A stretch of 64,000 nt of DNA from Salvia splendens (Eukaryota; Streptophyta; Magnoliopsida; Lamiales; Lamiaceae), in the NCBI RefSeq assembly GCF_004379255.2, contig NC_056038.1:22928061-22992060 (forward strand). The letters run 5' to 3'. The notes beneath the pieces are model-generated. The model saw nothing but the letters and a program-made list of their open reading frames with translations. It was not told the origin of the DNA and ran no database searches. The position numbers and the translations under genes were made by a program. Position 1 is the first letter of the stretch, and each line of letters begins with the position of its first letter. Shown one piece after another: positions 45,810 to 55,195 of the stretch.

Positions 45810-46364
45810 TGGAAGGGGCTTGGAAAGAGACGAAAACGCGATTAGAATGCGGATCAAGTTATATGGAATGATAACCGAACCGGTCGGATCAGTTAGCAAA
45901 TATCGTTGCCACTTAATCACTGCAGTCTTGCTCTCGCTCTTTCTTCCTTACCAAAGTAATTTATAAACTCCCAATTTTACGCTACTTTAACAGTAAAGCG
46001 GCAAGTTCGGGGTCGATCCCACAGAGAAGTTGGTGTGTCGAGTGTGTGAGTAGTGAACAGGGGGGTTGGCTGCTCCCACGCTTTAACTTGGGAGTTTTTA
46101 ACTACTGTTTTTACTCTAGGCAAAATTAAACTAGCTAGCTTGATCAACGGAACTTTAACTACTGGGTCAAGTGAATTGCAGGTAACAACGGAAAAGTAAA
46201 TGCGAGGATGAAAATGAAAATAACTTTGATTAAACTAAACTGAGTACATCGTGAAATTTAAACTAAGCTAACACTTCGGAAACTAAGAAAGCGGTAAAAA
46301 CTGAGAAACCGATCAAGTAGCATACATTTTACCTTTAAACTGATGCATGAAATGAGTCTTATCA
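45810..46364 (-). repeat. Element 2 5' LTR with internal deletion
   Basis: 555 bp against 1162 bp in the 3' LTR. Both outer ends are kept, but about 607 bp are missing at a junction near 46304-46308 (CTGAGA joined to AACCGATCAAG). The missing part includes the TATA region, so this copy has lost its promoter. Over the shared part about 20 differences are seen in 550 bp. Confidence 0.88.
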
Positions 46365-47480
46365 GTCATATTCCATCATTTTATGCTTACTATACTTTCC
46401 TTATATAATCCCTATTATGAGTTTTCAGAGGACCTTTATCCTTTCGTGTAGATGGCACGCCAACGTTATACTCACCATAGGCCACTCCGCGCTGGTGCAG
46501 ATCCCGAGGCAGTCATACGCTACTTCCGAACCTACCGTCGCTGCTATGGGGACACACTATGGGAAGTTGTGGGTTGAGGCCAACCGGTATGGAGTGAAGG
46601 CCTACGAGGGCATCGTCAGGCTCATTAATTTGTTCCCGGAGGAGTGGCGGGGTTGGATCACAGCCACCGCCAAGTTGCACATTTCACCTCAGCCCCTCAC
46701 TTATGAGCTAGTGGGGAACATGCCCGGTTTTCTGAGAGGGGTCTCAGCGGGGTGTTTCCACTTCTGAAATGGGCCCCCACCAGATACGCAGGCACCCGGA
46801 AGTGAGAGATTTCGTATTTTGCCACCGTTGGGATAGAGTTTGTTCCCCCACCGCATGTCGGACCTCCACCCGAGATATCCCCACCTCCAGTGGAGCCCCA
46901 CCCCGAGGAGCTACAACAGCCCCTCCACCCTGTGGACCTAGTTTTCTAGAGGGGCTGTATCTCTTTGAAGAACACGTAGACCGGGACTTTATCACCAGAC
47001 CCCACATTCCCATAGCACAAGTGGCAGCCCCAGAGCCACCGCGGCCCGTTGTGGTACCCGAGTACCCCGAGGAGATGCTGTCTCCGATCGAGGTACCCTA
47101 CCAGGGGACTAGATACGGCGACCCGGTGTGGATCAGCAGCGATTCCGAGCAGGATTGATCAGAAGGGTCTTGGATATGTTTGATGTAGTAGATTAGCGTT
47201 ATGCTTTCTTTTTTCATGTATCGAACTATGTAGGAGTTTCCTTATTTTGCCTTCGCATGTACCAAATATTAAGTCTTCCTTAGAGGTAATTTTCCTTGAA
47301 TCTATGAATACATGTGATGTTGTACAAACATGTTGTTTCTCTACTTGTTTTGCCTATATATATATATATATATATATACATATGTATACAAAGGTGATGC
47401 ACGAAATGAATCCAAAAGTATACAATCGTGACGTAATGATAAGTACGAATACTTTTGTTAATTTTTATCCTGTGGTTAGA
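46365..47480 (+). pseudogene. Tekay-like leader with a broken unknown ORF upstream of gag
   Basis: From ATG 46452 (MARQRYTHHRPLRAGADPE) to the stop at 47158 a GC-richer, coding-like stretch runs through several frames. It shows 'YGVKAYEGIVRLINLFPEEW', a Pro-rich middle and an acidic end (VEVPYQGTRYGDPVW-like, ISSDSEQD). Frame changes near 46560 and 46760 break it. I do not recognise the protein. Its place, between the primer site and gag, is unusual for Tekay. A (TA)n run lies at 47355-47378. Confidence 0.45.
47355..47390. repeat. (TA)n microsatellite
   Basis: About a dozen TA units followed by CATATGTATACA, just upstream of the Tekay-like gag. Confidence 0.9.
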
Positions 47481-48560
47481 ATGCCTTCAAGAAGACGCGT
47501 AGGACGACCAAGGAGGCACGCAGAGATACCCGAAAATGTACCAGTAGGAAATGGAGTAAGGGAGGAGATACCACCACCGCCGCCTCCTCCACCACAAGAG
47601 CGGCGCATGGAAGAACTCTTCCTAAAGCAAAATCCCTCGGTGTTTAATGGTCTAGAGGACCCAACTACTGTTGAGAATTGGGTACGCGCCATAGACCGCA
47701 TCTTCAACTTCCTACAATGCAATTACAAAGAGTGTCTTACTTGCGTGACCTTCCAGTTGGTGGGATCTGCCGACTTCTGGTGGGAGGCACGAAAGAAGAC
47801 CATGACCCTTGAACAACTGGCTCTCCTGACTTGGGAGGAATTCAAGGTTGGACTGTATGACAAGTATATCCCCAAAAGTTACTGTAAGACAAAGGAAGTG
47901 GAGTTCTACAATCTGAAACAAGGGAGAATGTCTGTAACTGAGTATGACAGAATGTTCTGTGACATGTCCCGCTATGCACCTGACCAAGTCGACACTAATG
48001 AAAAGATGGCCGAGAAGTTTTGTGTCAGTATGAGGAACGAAATTAGGGTGACCTTGGCCAGTCTTGGAGGATTTTCATACCCCGAATCACTGAGTCGAGC
48101 ATTGGATGTCGAGGTAGCCATGCCTAAGGATAAATCGACTGTGCCAGTTACTGCCGCGCCACCACCGCAGCAACAGCAGAACCTCCGAGAGAAAAGGAAG
48201 TGGGATGGAGATCGTACCCCAACTGAGACTAAGAAACCACAGTTTACCCCGAGGCCACCACAGAATGGTGGGCGACAATCGGCCCCAAATCAGACTATGG
48301 AGCACCGACCTCAGGCCCCTCCCTGTGCACAATGCTCGAAGAACCATCATGGGGAGTGTATGGCTGGGACTGATAGGTGTTTCAACTGTGGAAGAAGCGG
48401 ACATTTCTCCAGGGAATGCCCGGGCTGGGATACTGGGACGGGAGGGAGACGGAACTATCAGGGGCAGCATCCGCAACTGCGGGCACTTCAGGCTGAGCCG
48501 AGAGGAAAAATAGCCCCACCCCCACCCCCAGCACCACAACACCAGTGGTTGCTACGCTAG
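47481..48560 (+). CDS. Tekay/Del-like Gag
   Basis: I prefer the ATG at 47481 (MPSRRRVGRPRRHAEIPENV), giving 359 codons. The longer reading starts upstream of the (TA)n run and is implausible. A basic N-terminus and a Pro run are followed by the capsid-like domain: LFLKQNPSVFNGLEDP at about 40-55, VGSADFWWEARKKTM at about 95, YIPKSYCKTKEVEFYNLKQG at about 130, and EKMAEKFCVSMRNEI. The C-terminal CCHC zinc knuckle CFNCGRSGHFSREC (near residue 305) is preceded by a Cys-rich CAQCSKNHHGEC segment. It binds and packages element RNA. The ORF is intact, although the element is broken elsewhere. Confidence 0.85.
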   Translation: MPSRRRVGRPRRHAEIPENVPVGNGVREEIPPPPPPPPQERRMEELFLKQNPSVFNGLEDPTTVENWVRAIDRIFNFLQCNYKECLTCVTFQLVGSADFWWEARKKTMTLEQLALLTWEEFKVGLYDKYIPKSYCKTKEVEFYNLKQGRMSVTEYDRMFCDMSRYAPDQVDTNEKMAEKFCVSMRNEIRVTLASLGGFSYPESLSRALDVEVAMPKDKSTVPVTAAPPPQQQQNLREKRKWDGDRTPTETKKPQFTPRPPQNGGRQSAPNQTMEHRPQAPPCAQCSKNHHGECMAGTDRCFNCGRSGHFSRECPGWDTGTGGRRNYQGQHPQLRALQAEPRGKIAPPPPPAPQHQWLLR

Positions 48561-48957
48561 AGGCTTCCCACTCAGGTGAGAGCTGCCTAAGATTGAGCAC
48601 GGGGACCAGGAGCAGGGCAATCTGGCAGGTATGGAAACTCTCGTCAACGTACCTATTGCCATTTTATTTGATATTGGTGGATCACACTCTTTCATATCAG
48701 CACCTTGCGTGGATACTTTAGATTTACCTACGGACCAAATTGAACATAAGATGAGGGTATCCTCACCCGTAGGAGGCCTTATAGACATCTCATGAACTTG
48801 CTCGAATGTAAAATTCACCATGAGAAATCGGAACTTAGTGGCTCACAATTTACATGTGATGTTGACGTGGAGCGTCGACATCATATTCGAAATGTATTGG
48901 TTAGCCGAGAACTACGCTACTATCCATTGCAAAGAGAGACAGATAGCTTTGCAATAC
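48561..48957 (+). pseudogene. Tekay-like protease N-terminal part, interrupted
   Basis: Beyond the Gag stop the frame GMETLVNVPIAILFDIGGSH resembles the retropepsin active site, where D-S/T-G is expected; here it reads DIG, so it would be inactive. A TGA follows at VGGLIDIS, and the remainder (VDIIFEMYWLAENYATIHC) matches the linker towards RT. The reading is cut at 48957 by Athila-like element 1 and resumes at 62820. Confidence 0.75.
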
Positions 48958-50458
48958 TGAAACGAGGATTTTTTTTAACACGTGTGCACAGAAATAGATC
49001 ACTGCAAGCGCTTGGTCAAGACACCACGCTCCTTAAATCCACTAGAGCACAAGGTCTAGGAACTTAAGAGAACATAAAGTGCTTGGTCGTTGGACACACA
49101 TCGACTCCCCTTCAAAAAAATATAAATCCCTCAACCCGAATACTATGAATTAGTATAGGGAAGTGGGGTCGATCCCACAGAGATGGACTCGCAAAGTAGT
49201 GCTCAGAGACTTTGGACAGACAAATGGCTGCTGCCACGCAACAAAAGGGTTGAGAATTTTAAACTAACTCTAGACCTAGGCAGAAAATGTAAATGCTAGA
49301 CCTAGGACATGTTAAACTTGTAAATTCAGACTTCGACAACAAGAAACATAACCACTTCCTAGACAGTGTAAACAACTACCTAATCTAGCTAAACAGAATA
49401 TGACTGAAAGTGGGGACCATAATTCCAAAAATGGCAAGTACGGAAAGAACTGCAGATTAACAAACTCTGACGCTAGCTCGCAGCAAAATGCATCCTCTCA
49501 ACCGAATTAAACTTGCAGATGAACAAAACAGAGCAAAAAGTGAGATTCGACAGAATATAGAGATTTGGTCGTCGTTATCTTGCTGCAACTCGGAAAAACA
49601 TCAGATCTGCGTACACTAGACGGAATGAAAGTAAAACACGTAAACTAAGCATGAAAATCAGATCGAAACTACTCAGATTCACGTCAGAATACTTGATCCA
49701 CTCTGGATCCAAGACATCCGAACCCAACAACCAATAAATCCAGCAAATCCAACCAAAATTCTTCCACAATCCAACTCCAATCTCCCGGATCTGACCATTA
49801 ACCTACAATAACTCAGTAAACAGCTGCGAAACGCATCCAACTCAGACAATTTAAAACTCCAAAATCTCAATAACTGAAACGATCAAACCAGAAATCAACA
49901 CAATCGCCATAACGGAAAATCAAACTTGCATTTAAACCAGAAACTATTCGGTGAAAACAGCGAACCGAGCTTCGAACAACGAAGCTCGGCAGAGTAAGTA
50001 AAATGCAGAAAGTGGAAAATAAATTGTTTCTTCGCTCCTAACAAGAGCGGTGTTACACCATATCGGAAGCTAAGATGAAACCCGAACGTGCGAACTGAGA
50101 TCTCCTCAAAACTAGTATCAAGTGTGTGTGTGGGAAAGTGAACTAAGCAACAGGCTGTGGTGAGGTCTCCCCCCGAGAAGATCCCTCCAGCTTGCATGCT
50201 TCTGCCTTTTATAGATGCGGACATAGCCCTTGAGTCTTCGTAGAAATCCCTATTCTACCCTTCAACTCTGGAGCTTCCTCCGTCGAGCAATTCTCTTCAT
50301 AATTGTTCACTAAATCGCCAGTTCCTCGACCTTGTGATTTTTTGGTCTTCTTTCCTGGACCTGGCGAATTCCTTCACACACCTGGCTTAAAACGTGCGTT
50401 AGTCCTAGTAAAATCACGAATTAAATCCCTAGACCCATGCATGAAATTAGCCTTATCA
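48958..50458 (-). repeat. Element 1 3' LTR
   Basis: 1501 bp, + strand ends TGAAACGAGG and GCCTTATCA. It carries GGGGTCGATCCCACAGAG near 49166 (U5) and a sense TATA (CTATAAAAGG) near 50206-50216. Confidence 0.95.
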
Positions 50459-50964
50459 AACTGCTCACACTTAAACCATGCTTGTCCTCAAGTATGAAAG
50501 ACAAGAAAAAGAAATAAGGCGAATTTCAATGCACGCCCCCCACCCCAAGTACTATTCTACAAACAAAACACACTCCTAGACCTAGACAACTACAACACGA
50601 AACACATAAAAATCACAAAAGAAAAGAAAACACATAAGCGCATAAACTGGTATTTTCCTAGCAGCCATCCCCACAAGTTTAAGGTCAATCCAAGCGTTTA
50701 CAGCCTCAGATTCCTCCCCCTCCCTTCTTCTGTCTAGTCAAGTTGTCAGTTCGTCAAGATAGCCTTCTGACTTCCCAATTGTTAGATTCACTCGATCACT
50801 CATTTCTCACCAGGGATGTTAGGATCGGATCGCTCTTAAGTTAAAGTTACTCCACTGATGCATCGGGTTATGAGAGTTTCTCCTTCCTACCGTCTCCTTT
50901 TTATTCCTGGGTCTGGTTACTACTGCTTCCTACCCTTAAATTTTTTTTTTTTTTTTTTTTTTTC

Positions 50965-51169
50965 CCTGGACTTCGTCCAGCTTATACCTCCGGTTTTATT
51001 ATTTTAACTCCTCCCCTGGACTTCGTCCAGCTTATACCTCCGATTCCTGGACTTCGTCCAGCTTATACCTCCTTTTCCTGGACTTCGTCCAGCTTATACC
51101 TCCTTTTCCTGGACTTCGTCCAGCTTATACCTCCTTTTCCTGGACTTCGTCCAGCTTATACCTCCTTTA
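50965..51169. repeat. Six-copy tandem array of a 31-bp hairpin unit
   Basis: Copies start at 50965, 51015, 51046, 51077, 51108 and 51139. The last five are exactly 31 bp apart. Each holds CTGGACTTCGTCCAG, a 6-bp perfect stem with a TTC loop, followed by CTTATACCTCC. The unit is absent from the equivalent places of elements A and 2, so the expansion is specific to this family. Confidence 0.95.
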
Positions 51170-51483
51170 TTCTCTACTCCCTAAGCATCAAGTGGTAGCC
51201 CATTCTTTTTACAAGTTAGCTCAAAGTGTATAGGCTTATAACTCGCTCTTATAGTAGGGCTGCACAACTGGGTTATCTAAGGCATCCTCTATCGTTCTTA
51301 CTTCATCCAACTGACTTTGATTTATTAAGAGAAAAGGATTCACAATTTAGCATGTATTTTCTCTTCAATTACTCTCCCTAAGGGGCTTTTTGCTATTTAT
51401 TTTACCAGTTATGCAAACACGAAACCTAAAAAAAACTTCTACAAACTCCTAGACCTAACAGAATATGTACAAGACACTAACTG

Positions 51484-51564
51484 CACTAACTGCGTCCCCC
51501 CTCCCACTTCATTTATGCTTGTCCCCAAGCAATCCGTATGAAGTGGAAAGCAGGCCAGTTAGTG
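51484..51564 (-). repeat. Long conserved stem, element 1 version
   Basis: On the + strand CACTAACTGC (51484-51493) pairs with the CCAGTTAGTG region (51555-51564), and CCACTTCAT (51504-51512) pairs perfectly with ATGAAGTGG (51538-51546). The tip forms TGCTTG/CAAGCA around a short loop. Confidence 0.8.
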
Positions 51565-51595
51565 GCGACATGAAACGAACTCAACAAAACACAAA

Positions 51596-51716
51596 CTTCT
51601 CACACTTAGACCAAGCATTGGGCTAAGTGGGAGAAGGAACAACATACAACACAAAACATGTTATGACATATAACCCCTTCTCACACTTAGACCAATGCTT
51701 GGTCTAAGTGGAAGGG
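51596..51716 (-). repeat. Two tandem hairpins, element 1 version
   Basis: On the + strand CTTCTCACACTTAGACC (51596-51612) with GGGCTAAGTGGGAGAAG (51620-51636); then the same left arm at 51677-51693 with GGTCTAAGTGGAAGGG (51701-51716). Loops are 7 nt. In sense the first is identical in both arms to element A's hairpins. Confidence 0.88.
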
Positions 51717-51823
51717 TTCAACACATATATACAGAACCTAGCATGCTGGCAGGTAAAACAGAAATAAAACGAAAGAACTGTTAAATAAAAGAAAGAAAAA
51801 GTTACTTGGGTTTGAGGGGAAAT

Positions 51824-54586
51824 TCAATTCGGTGTCTGGCCCCCGTGGGAGCCAAACTTTGGTGGCACCGTCGGTTGGGTCACCTTTGCTTTCTTCCTGG
51901 CCGGCATCTCCGGCTTCTCTGGTCTGTCATCAGTAGGTCGGGGTATGGCTGTCCTCAGGATCACGGGTCTAGCGGAAGAGGGGGTGATGTGAGGCCTCGG
52001 GCCTTGTGATGGCTTCTGCGCGGATACACTTCCTGGACTTAGCGTTGTAATGTTGCCGCTAGACCCAGGAATAGTTTCTGATGCATCCGGGAACTTTTTG
52101 TGCAGCCATTTCAGCATGGTCGTCATCAAAGCAACACCCTCCGCCATCCTGTTGGTTTGCTCACTTGACGAAGCCACCCAATCGGTGATACGTCCCCTCA
52201 GGACTGCGGCCTCTTCCCTGCTTTTTCCGAATTCCCTTCGGATCTCAGTCATTTCCTTGCGTACCCCGTCGATTCCTTTCCTTACCTCCTCAACTTCTTT
52301 CTGAACTCCCTGAACCATCAGCCTGACTTCGTCCTCAGTGGCTTGATCCTTTACCTCCACACCATCGGGTTCCTGCTTGACTTGTGCCTCTGACTTACCG
52401 ACCTCATAAAAACACACCTCCTTCCCTCGGGCGATCAGCAACCCCTTGTTGAAAAAAAAATCGAAATTGAAGACTTCCGGGGCTGAGCACATCTTTACTA
52501 CACGGCAGGCCTTGCTGATTTTAATTACAATGTTGCGCTGCAAATAGGCCCCGAGAAGATGGCACGTGTACAGATGCCTGGACGGGTTGGAGGTGACTTG
52601 ATGGCAGGCTTGGGCTAACCAATAACCCAAATGAACTCGTACTCCTGTGGCCATGCACCACGTAAAGTATAGGTCGGCGGTCGTCAGGGCGTTGTTGGCA
52701 GTGCCCATCAAGTTGTAGCTAACAAAAGTTTGGGCGAATCGCAGGACCCGATTTTCTATATGGTGTGCCTTCGAAAAACTTGTTTTAAATTGACCCACTC
52801 TTGAGTGAGTCAAGAACTCCCACGCACCTTGTGCCTGAAATCCTGGCGTCAACTTCGGCGGACCAACCATTCTGTCGTTCCACAGGCCCTCATCATCTTC
52901 TGTTCTCGTTAGCAAGCCCATCCGCAGCGTCCACTCCCGGATACTCATCCTATGTTCTTCATTAAAAAGCCTGAAAGCTATGGAATCCGTATCCAAATCG
53001 GCGGTGGATTTGAACCGGAAGGTGGAAAAGAATTCACGGGCCGCGTCGACTGGAACTTCGAAAGTGCTGTGCTTTAGTAACCAATCAAAACCGATTGCAT
53101 CTATATACCCCCTGAACTCATCGTTAGAGCTAATATGTTTGAGTTCCGCCGGGTGGTACATTTTTCCGGACTTCGCCACCTTTCCCTCAGCACTCTTTTC
53201 CTTGTATATGGCCACACGTTTTGGATCGTCAAATCTTCTCATATCGTCTAGCAGCTCTTTTGTAATCCAAATCTCCGTCGGCTCAAAGTTCAGTACATCC
53301 TCGTCTTGCTCCTCCTCTGAATCACTGGACCTGGCAGGATTCTCGGGCTCTGTGGCGTATGGTACCTTGGCGGGTGGAGGAAGTGGGGATTCAGTAGATT
53401 TCCCCCTCTCCTTCTCGGTCGAGGAGGAAGCAATTTGTTTCCCTTTCCTCTTCTTAGCCCTCGCGCGGCGCCCCTCTTCGTCACTCTCCCTTCCACTCGG
53501 CCTGGGGGAGTCTTCCTGCGAAGACACGGCTGTCGCTAGGTCCAGCGTATTCTTTTCCTTTTGTTGGGCAGATACGTCAATGTCATCAAGAATACTCCGA
53601 CGTGTCCGTCTCCTTGTTTCCCTTAGATTAAGCTGCGAATCGGCCTCCTCAGAGACCTCAGTTAAATCCACTATCATGTTGAGTCCTGCATCGACAGTTT
53701 CTTGAGCACCCTCAGAATCGAGTGCTCCACTTTCCTCTGCTAACAATGGGGTTGCCCCCGTGATATAAACAGGGGTTTCTAACCCCGTAAGATTTCCTTC
53801 AGGTTGGGCTTCAGTGCCCACAGATTTGTCGGGAGTCCTTCCCGCATCAACATCTTCCTCAGTAAATTGGGCTTCATCGCCCCCAACTACGTCTAGGGTT
53901 TCCTTTTCTACATCCTTCTCAGAATTTAGGGCTTCTCCGCCCACTTGAACATCATCATCATCAACAACGGCATCCCTCTCAACAGACGCCTCCAGAACAG
54001 GGGTTTCCCCCTCAACCCTACTAACAGTAATAGCGGTGTCCTCAACTACCGCAACAAGAGCATCTACCCCCCCAACAACACTCTCCACCAAATTCACAGC
54101 AGAAATATCAAGGTTTACTCCCTCTGAAACACCATCACCTCCAAACTTTAAAACAGGGGTTTCCTTCTGAGAATCAGAACCTAACCTGGGTTCACTTACG
54201 GCCAATAACGTCAGTCCCGCGGCCAGATCTGTCTCTACTTCGCGAATCTCCGCAATGGGTGATCCTGGAACGGCGGGCACAGCATCGTCCTCCGGCCTGG
54301 TGGCGGTTTCTGGGACTGTGTCCTGGGCAGAGGTGGTTTCTTCTGGAATAATGGTAGCAGCCTCCGGTGCGGTTTCTTGTACAGCAGTGGGTGGTGTCTC
54401 GACAACCTCCGGTTGTGTCACGGTGGTTGTTGGAACGGCTGGCATGGGTTGTCCCATTGCAAACATCGCGAACGCTTGCATCGCTTTATCGGCCCCTCCG
54501 AACTTCTGAAATAGTTCATTCATGAACTCCGCCGCACTCTTCTCGGCGGATCCAGAAGCGCTGCTGGTTCCTTGTTGGTTATCCAT
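51824..54586 (-). CDS. Athila-like third ORF, 920 codons, env position, unknown function
   Basis: The ATG at 54586 (MDNQQGTSSASGSAEK) opens an intact ORF downstream of pol, on the same strand. Residues 1 to about 400 are low-complexity, acidic and rich in Thr, Val, Pro and Glu. A basic cluster (ARAKKRKGKQ, near 380) could be a nuclear signal. Residues about 450-720 form the conserved part (FDWLLKHSTFEVPVDAAREF near 500; IAFRLFNEEHRMSIREWTL; RVHLGYWLAQACHQ near 652; CHLLGAYLQRN), resembling the Athila-type ORFs and 'putative plant transposon protein' domains. A charged heptad-like helix follows (about 745-830; VQKEVEEVRKGIDGVRKEM), then a Pro/Ser tail with KKAKVTQP. No signal peptide or membrane segment is seen, so an envelope role is not supported. 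Confidence 0.88.
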   Translation of the reverse strand: MDNQQGTSSASGSAEKSAAEFMNELFQKFGGADKAMQAFAMFAMGQPMPAVPTTTVTQPEVVETPPTAVQETAPEAATIIPEETTSAQDTVPETATRPEDDAVPAVPGSPIAEIREVETDLAAGLTLLAVSEPRLGSDSQKETPVLKFGGDGVSEGVNLDISAVNLVESVVGGVDALVAVVEDTAITVSRVEGETPVLEASVERDAVVDDDDVQVGGEALNSEKDVEKETLDVVGGDEAQFTEEDVDAGRTPDKSVGTEAQPEGNLTGLETPVYITGATPLLAEESGALDSEGAQETVDAGLNMIVDLTEVSEEADSQLNLRETRRRTRRSILDDIDVSAQQKEKNTLDLATAVSSQEDSPRPSGRESDEEGRRARAKKRKGKQIASSSTEKERGKSTESPLPPPAKVPYATEPENPARSSDSEEEQDEDVLNFEPTEIWITKELLDDMRRFDDPKRVAIYKEKSAEGKVAKSGKMYHPAELKHISSNDEFRGYIDAIGFDWLLKHSTFEVPVDAAREFFSTFRFKSTADLDTDSIAFRLFNEEHRMSIREWTLRMGLLTRTEDDEGLWNDRMVGPPKLTPGFQAQGAWEFLTHSRVGQFKTSFSKAHHIENRVLRFAQTFVSYNLMGTANNALTTADLYFTWCMATGVRVHLGYWLAQACHQVTSNPSRHLYTCHLLGAYLQRNIVIKISKACRVVKMCSAPEVFNFDFFFNKGLLIARGKEVCFYEVGKSEAQVKQEPDGVEVKDQATEDEVRLMVQGVQKEVEEVRKGIDGVRKEMTEIRREFGKSREEAAVLRGRITDWVASSSEQTNRMAEGVALMTTMLKWLHKKFPDASETIPGSSGNITTLSPGSVSAQKPSQGPRPHITPSSARPVILRTAIPRPTDDRPEKPEMPARKKAKVTQPTVPPKFGSHGGQTPN

Positions 54587-55195
54587 GGTATTCTGCAGAA
54601 AATTTTGAAAAGAACTTGGGCGAAATTTTCAGATTAGGGTTAGAGAGAGATTGAAATTTGGGGTTTTTGATTTGGGAGAGAGAATATTTGGAGAGAGAAT
54701 GAGTAATGAGAAAATAAGAAGGCCAAAACCGATCATAGTGTAGGCATTGGAGAGGACAGTTTCCTTTTGCAGGCGGGTGCAGGTGGTGACGCTAGCGACC
54801 GTACGCCTCCCCATAAAGTGCTCTTTGAAATCCGGACCGGTGCCAACTCCCTCCAAAACTCTTTTACCCCACAATTCCTTGCTCAAGTAAATTCCTTCTG
54901 CCAAAACACACTAAAAGAAAACATCAAACTAAAAAAAACAAATATGAAACGCCAAACTCCTCGGGTCTAGGATATGACAGCATCAAAAACATTCCCGATG
55001 GGTCTGGTGTTTCGAAAATATTTTTGGAAGAATAAAATTTTTTATTTGTTTGGATTTTTCTTGATTTAAAGAAAGCAATTAAATATTTACAAAATTGTTG
55101 TCAAGTGTTCTCAAAATTTCCTGGATCAGGGTATGGTCAAACTTTTAATTACTAGACCCAGGAGATATTTTAAAAACACTTCCTTCCTAGACTGG
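54587..55195 (-). other. Element 1 spacer between pol and third ORF
   Basis: About 610 bp, A/T rich, with CTGGATCAGG- and CTAGACCCAGG-like words near 55118 and 55150. How the third ORF is expressed (splicing, internal promoter) is not visible here. Confidence 0.55.

Larger units (their letters stand above)
26334..46364 (-). mobile_element. Athila-like element 2 (Ty3/gypsy), degenerate, carrying a nested CRM-like element
   Basis: Bounded by TGGAAGGGGC and CTTATCA on the + strand, with a perfect GTCAT target duplication (26329-26333, 46365-46369). On the - strand the order is 5' LTR (46364-45810), tRNA-Asp primer site, gag-pol pseudogene (45523-39866), spacer, third ORF (39228 to 29166, split by the CRM-like insertion at 30902-38317), structured noncoding 3' region (29165-27496) and 3' LTR (27495-26334). 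The layout matches intact element 1, but the LTRs differ in sequence and length, so it is a separate family. Confidence 0.9.
50459..51823 (-). other. Element 1 structured noncoding 3' region
   Basis: About 1.36 kb between the third ORF and the 3' LTR. From the LTR side: the primer-adjacent module (CTGCTCACACTTAAACC, CTTGTCCTCAAG), a poly-T run (50941-50963), a 31-bp tandem hairpin array (50965-51169), a block shared with element A (AGGGGCTTTTTGCTATTTAT near 51371), the long stem (51484-51564) and two hairpins (51596-51716). No protein-coding capacity. Confidence 0.75.

Noticed and set aside
47247..47480. N-terminal extension of the Tekay-like Gag
   Set aside because: It would translate the (TA)n run and A/T-rich leader; MPSRRRVGRPRR at 47481 matches known Gag starts.
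49575..50224. Three short open readings in the LTRs of element 1, repeated at 61936-62585
   Set aside because: They recur only because the LTR is duplicated; composition and lack of motifs argue against protein.
52980..53705. 241-codon Ser-rich open reading on the + strand
   Set aside because: It is antisense to the intact 920-codon ORF and has no motif of its own.
51824..54586. Envelope gene call for the third ORF
   Set aside because: No signal peptide, transmembrane segment or fusion-like region; only the position resembles env.
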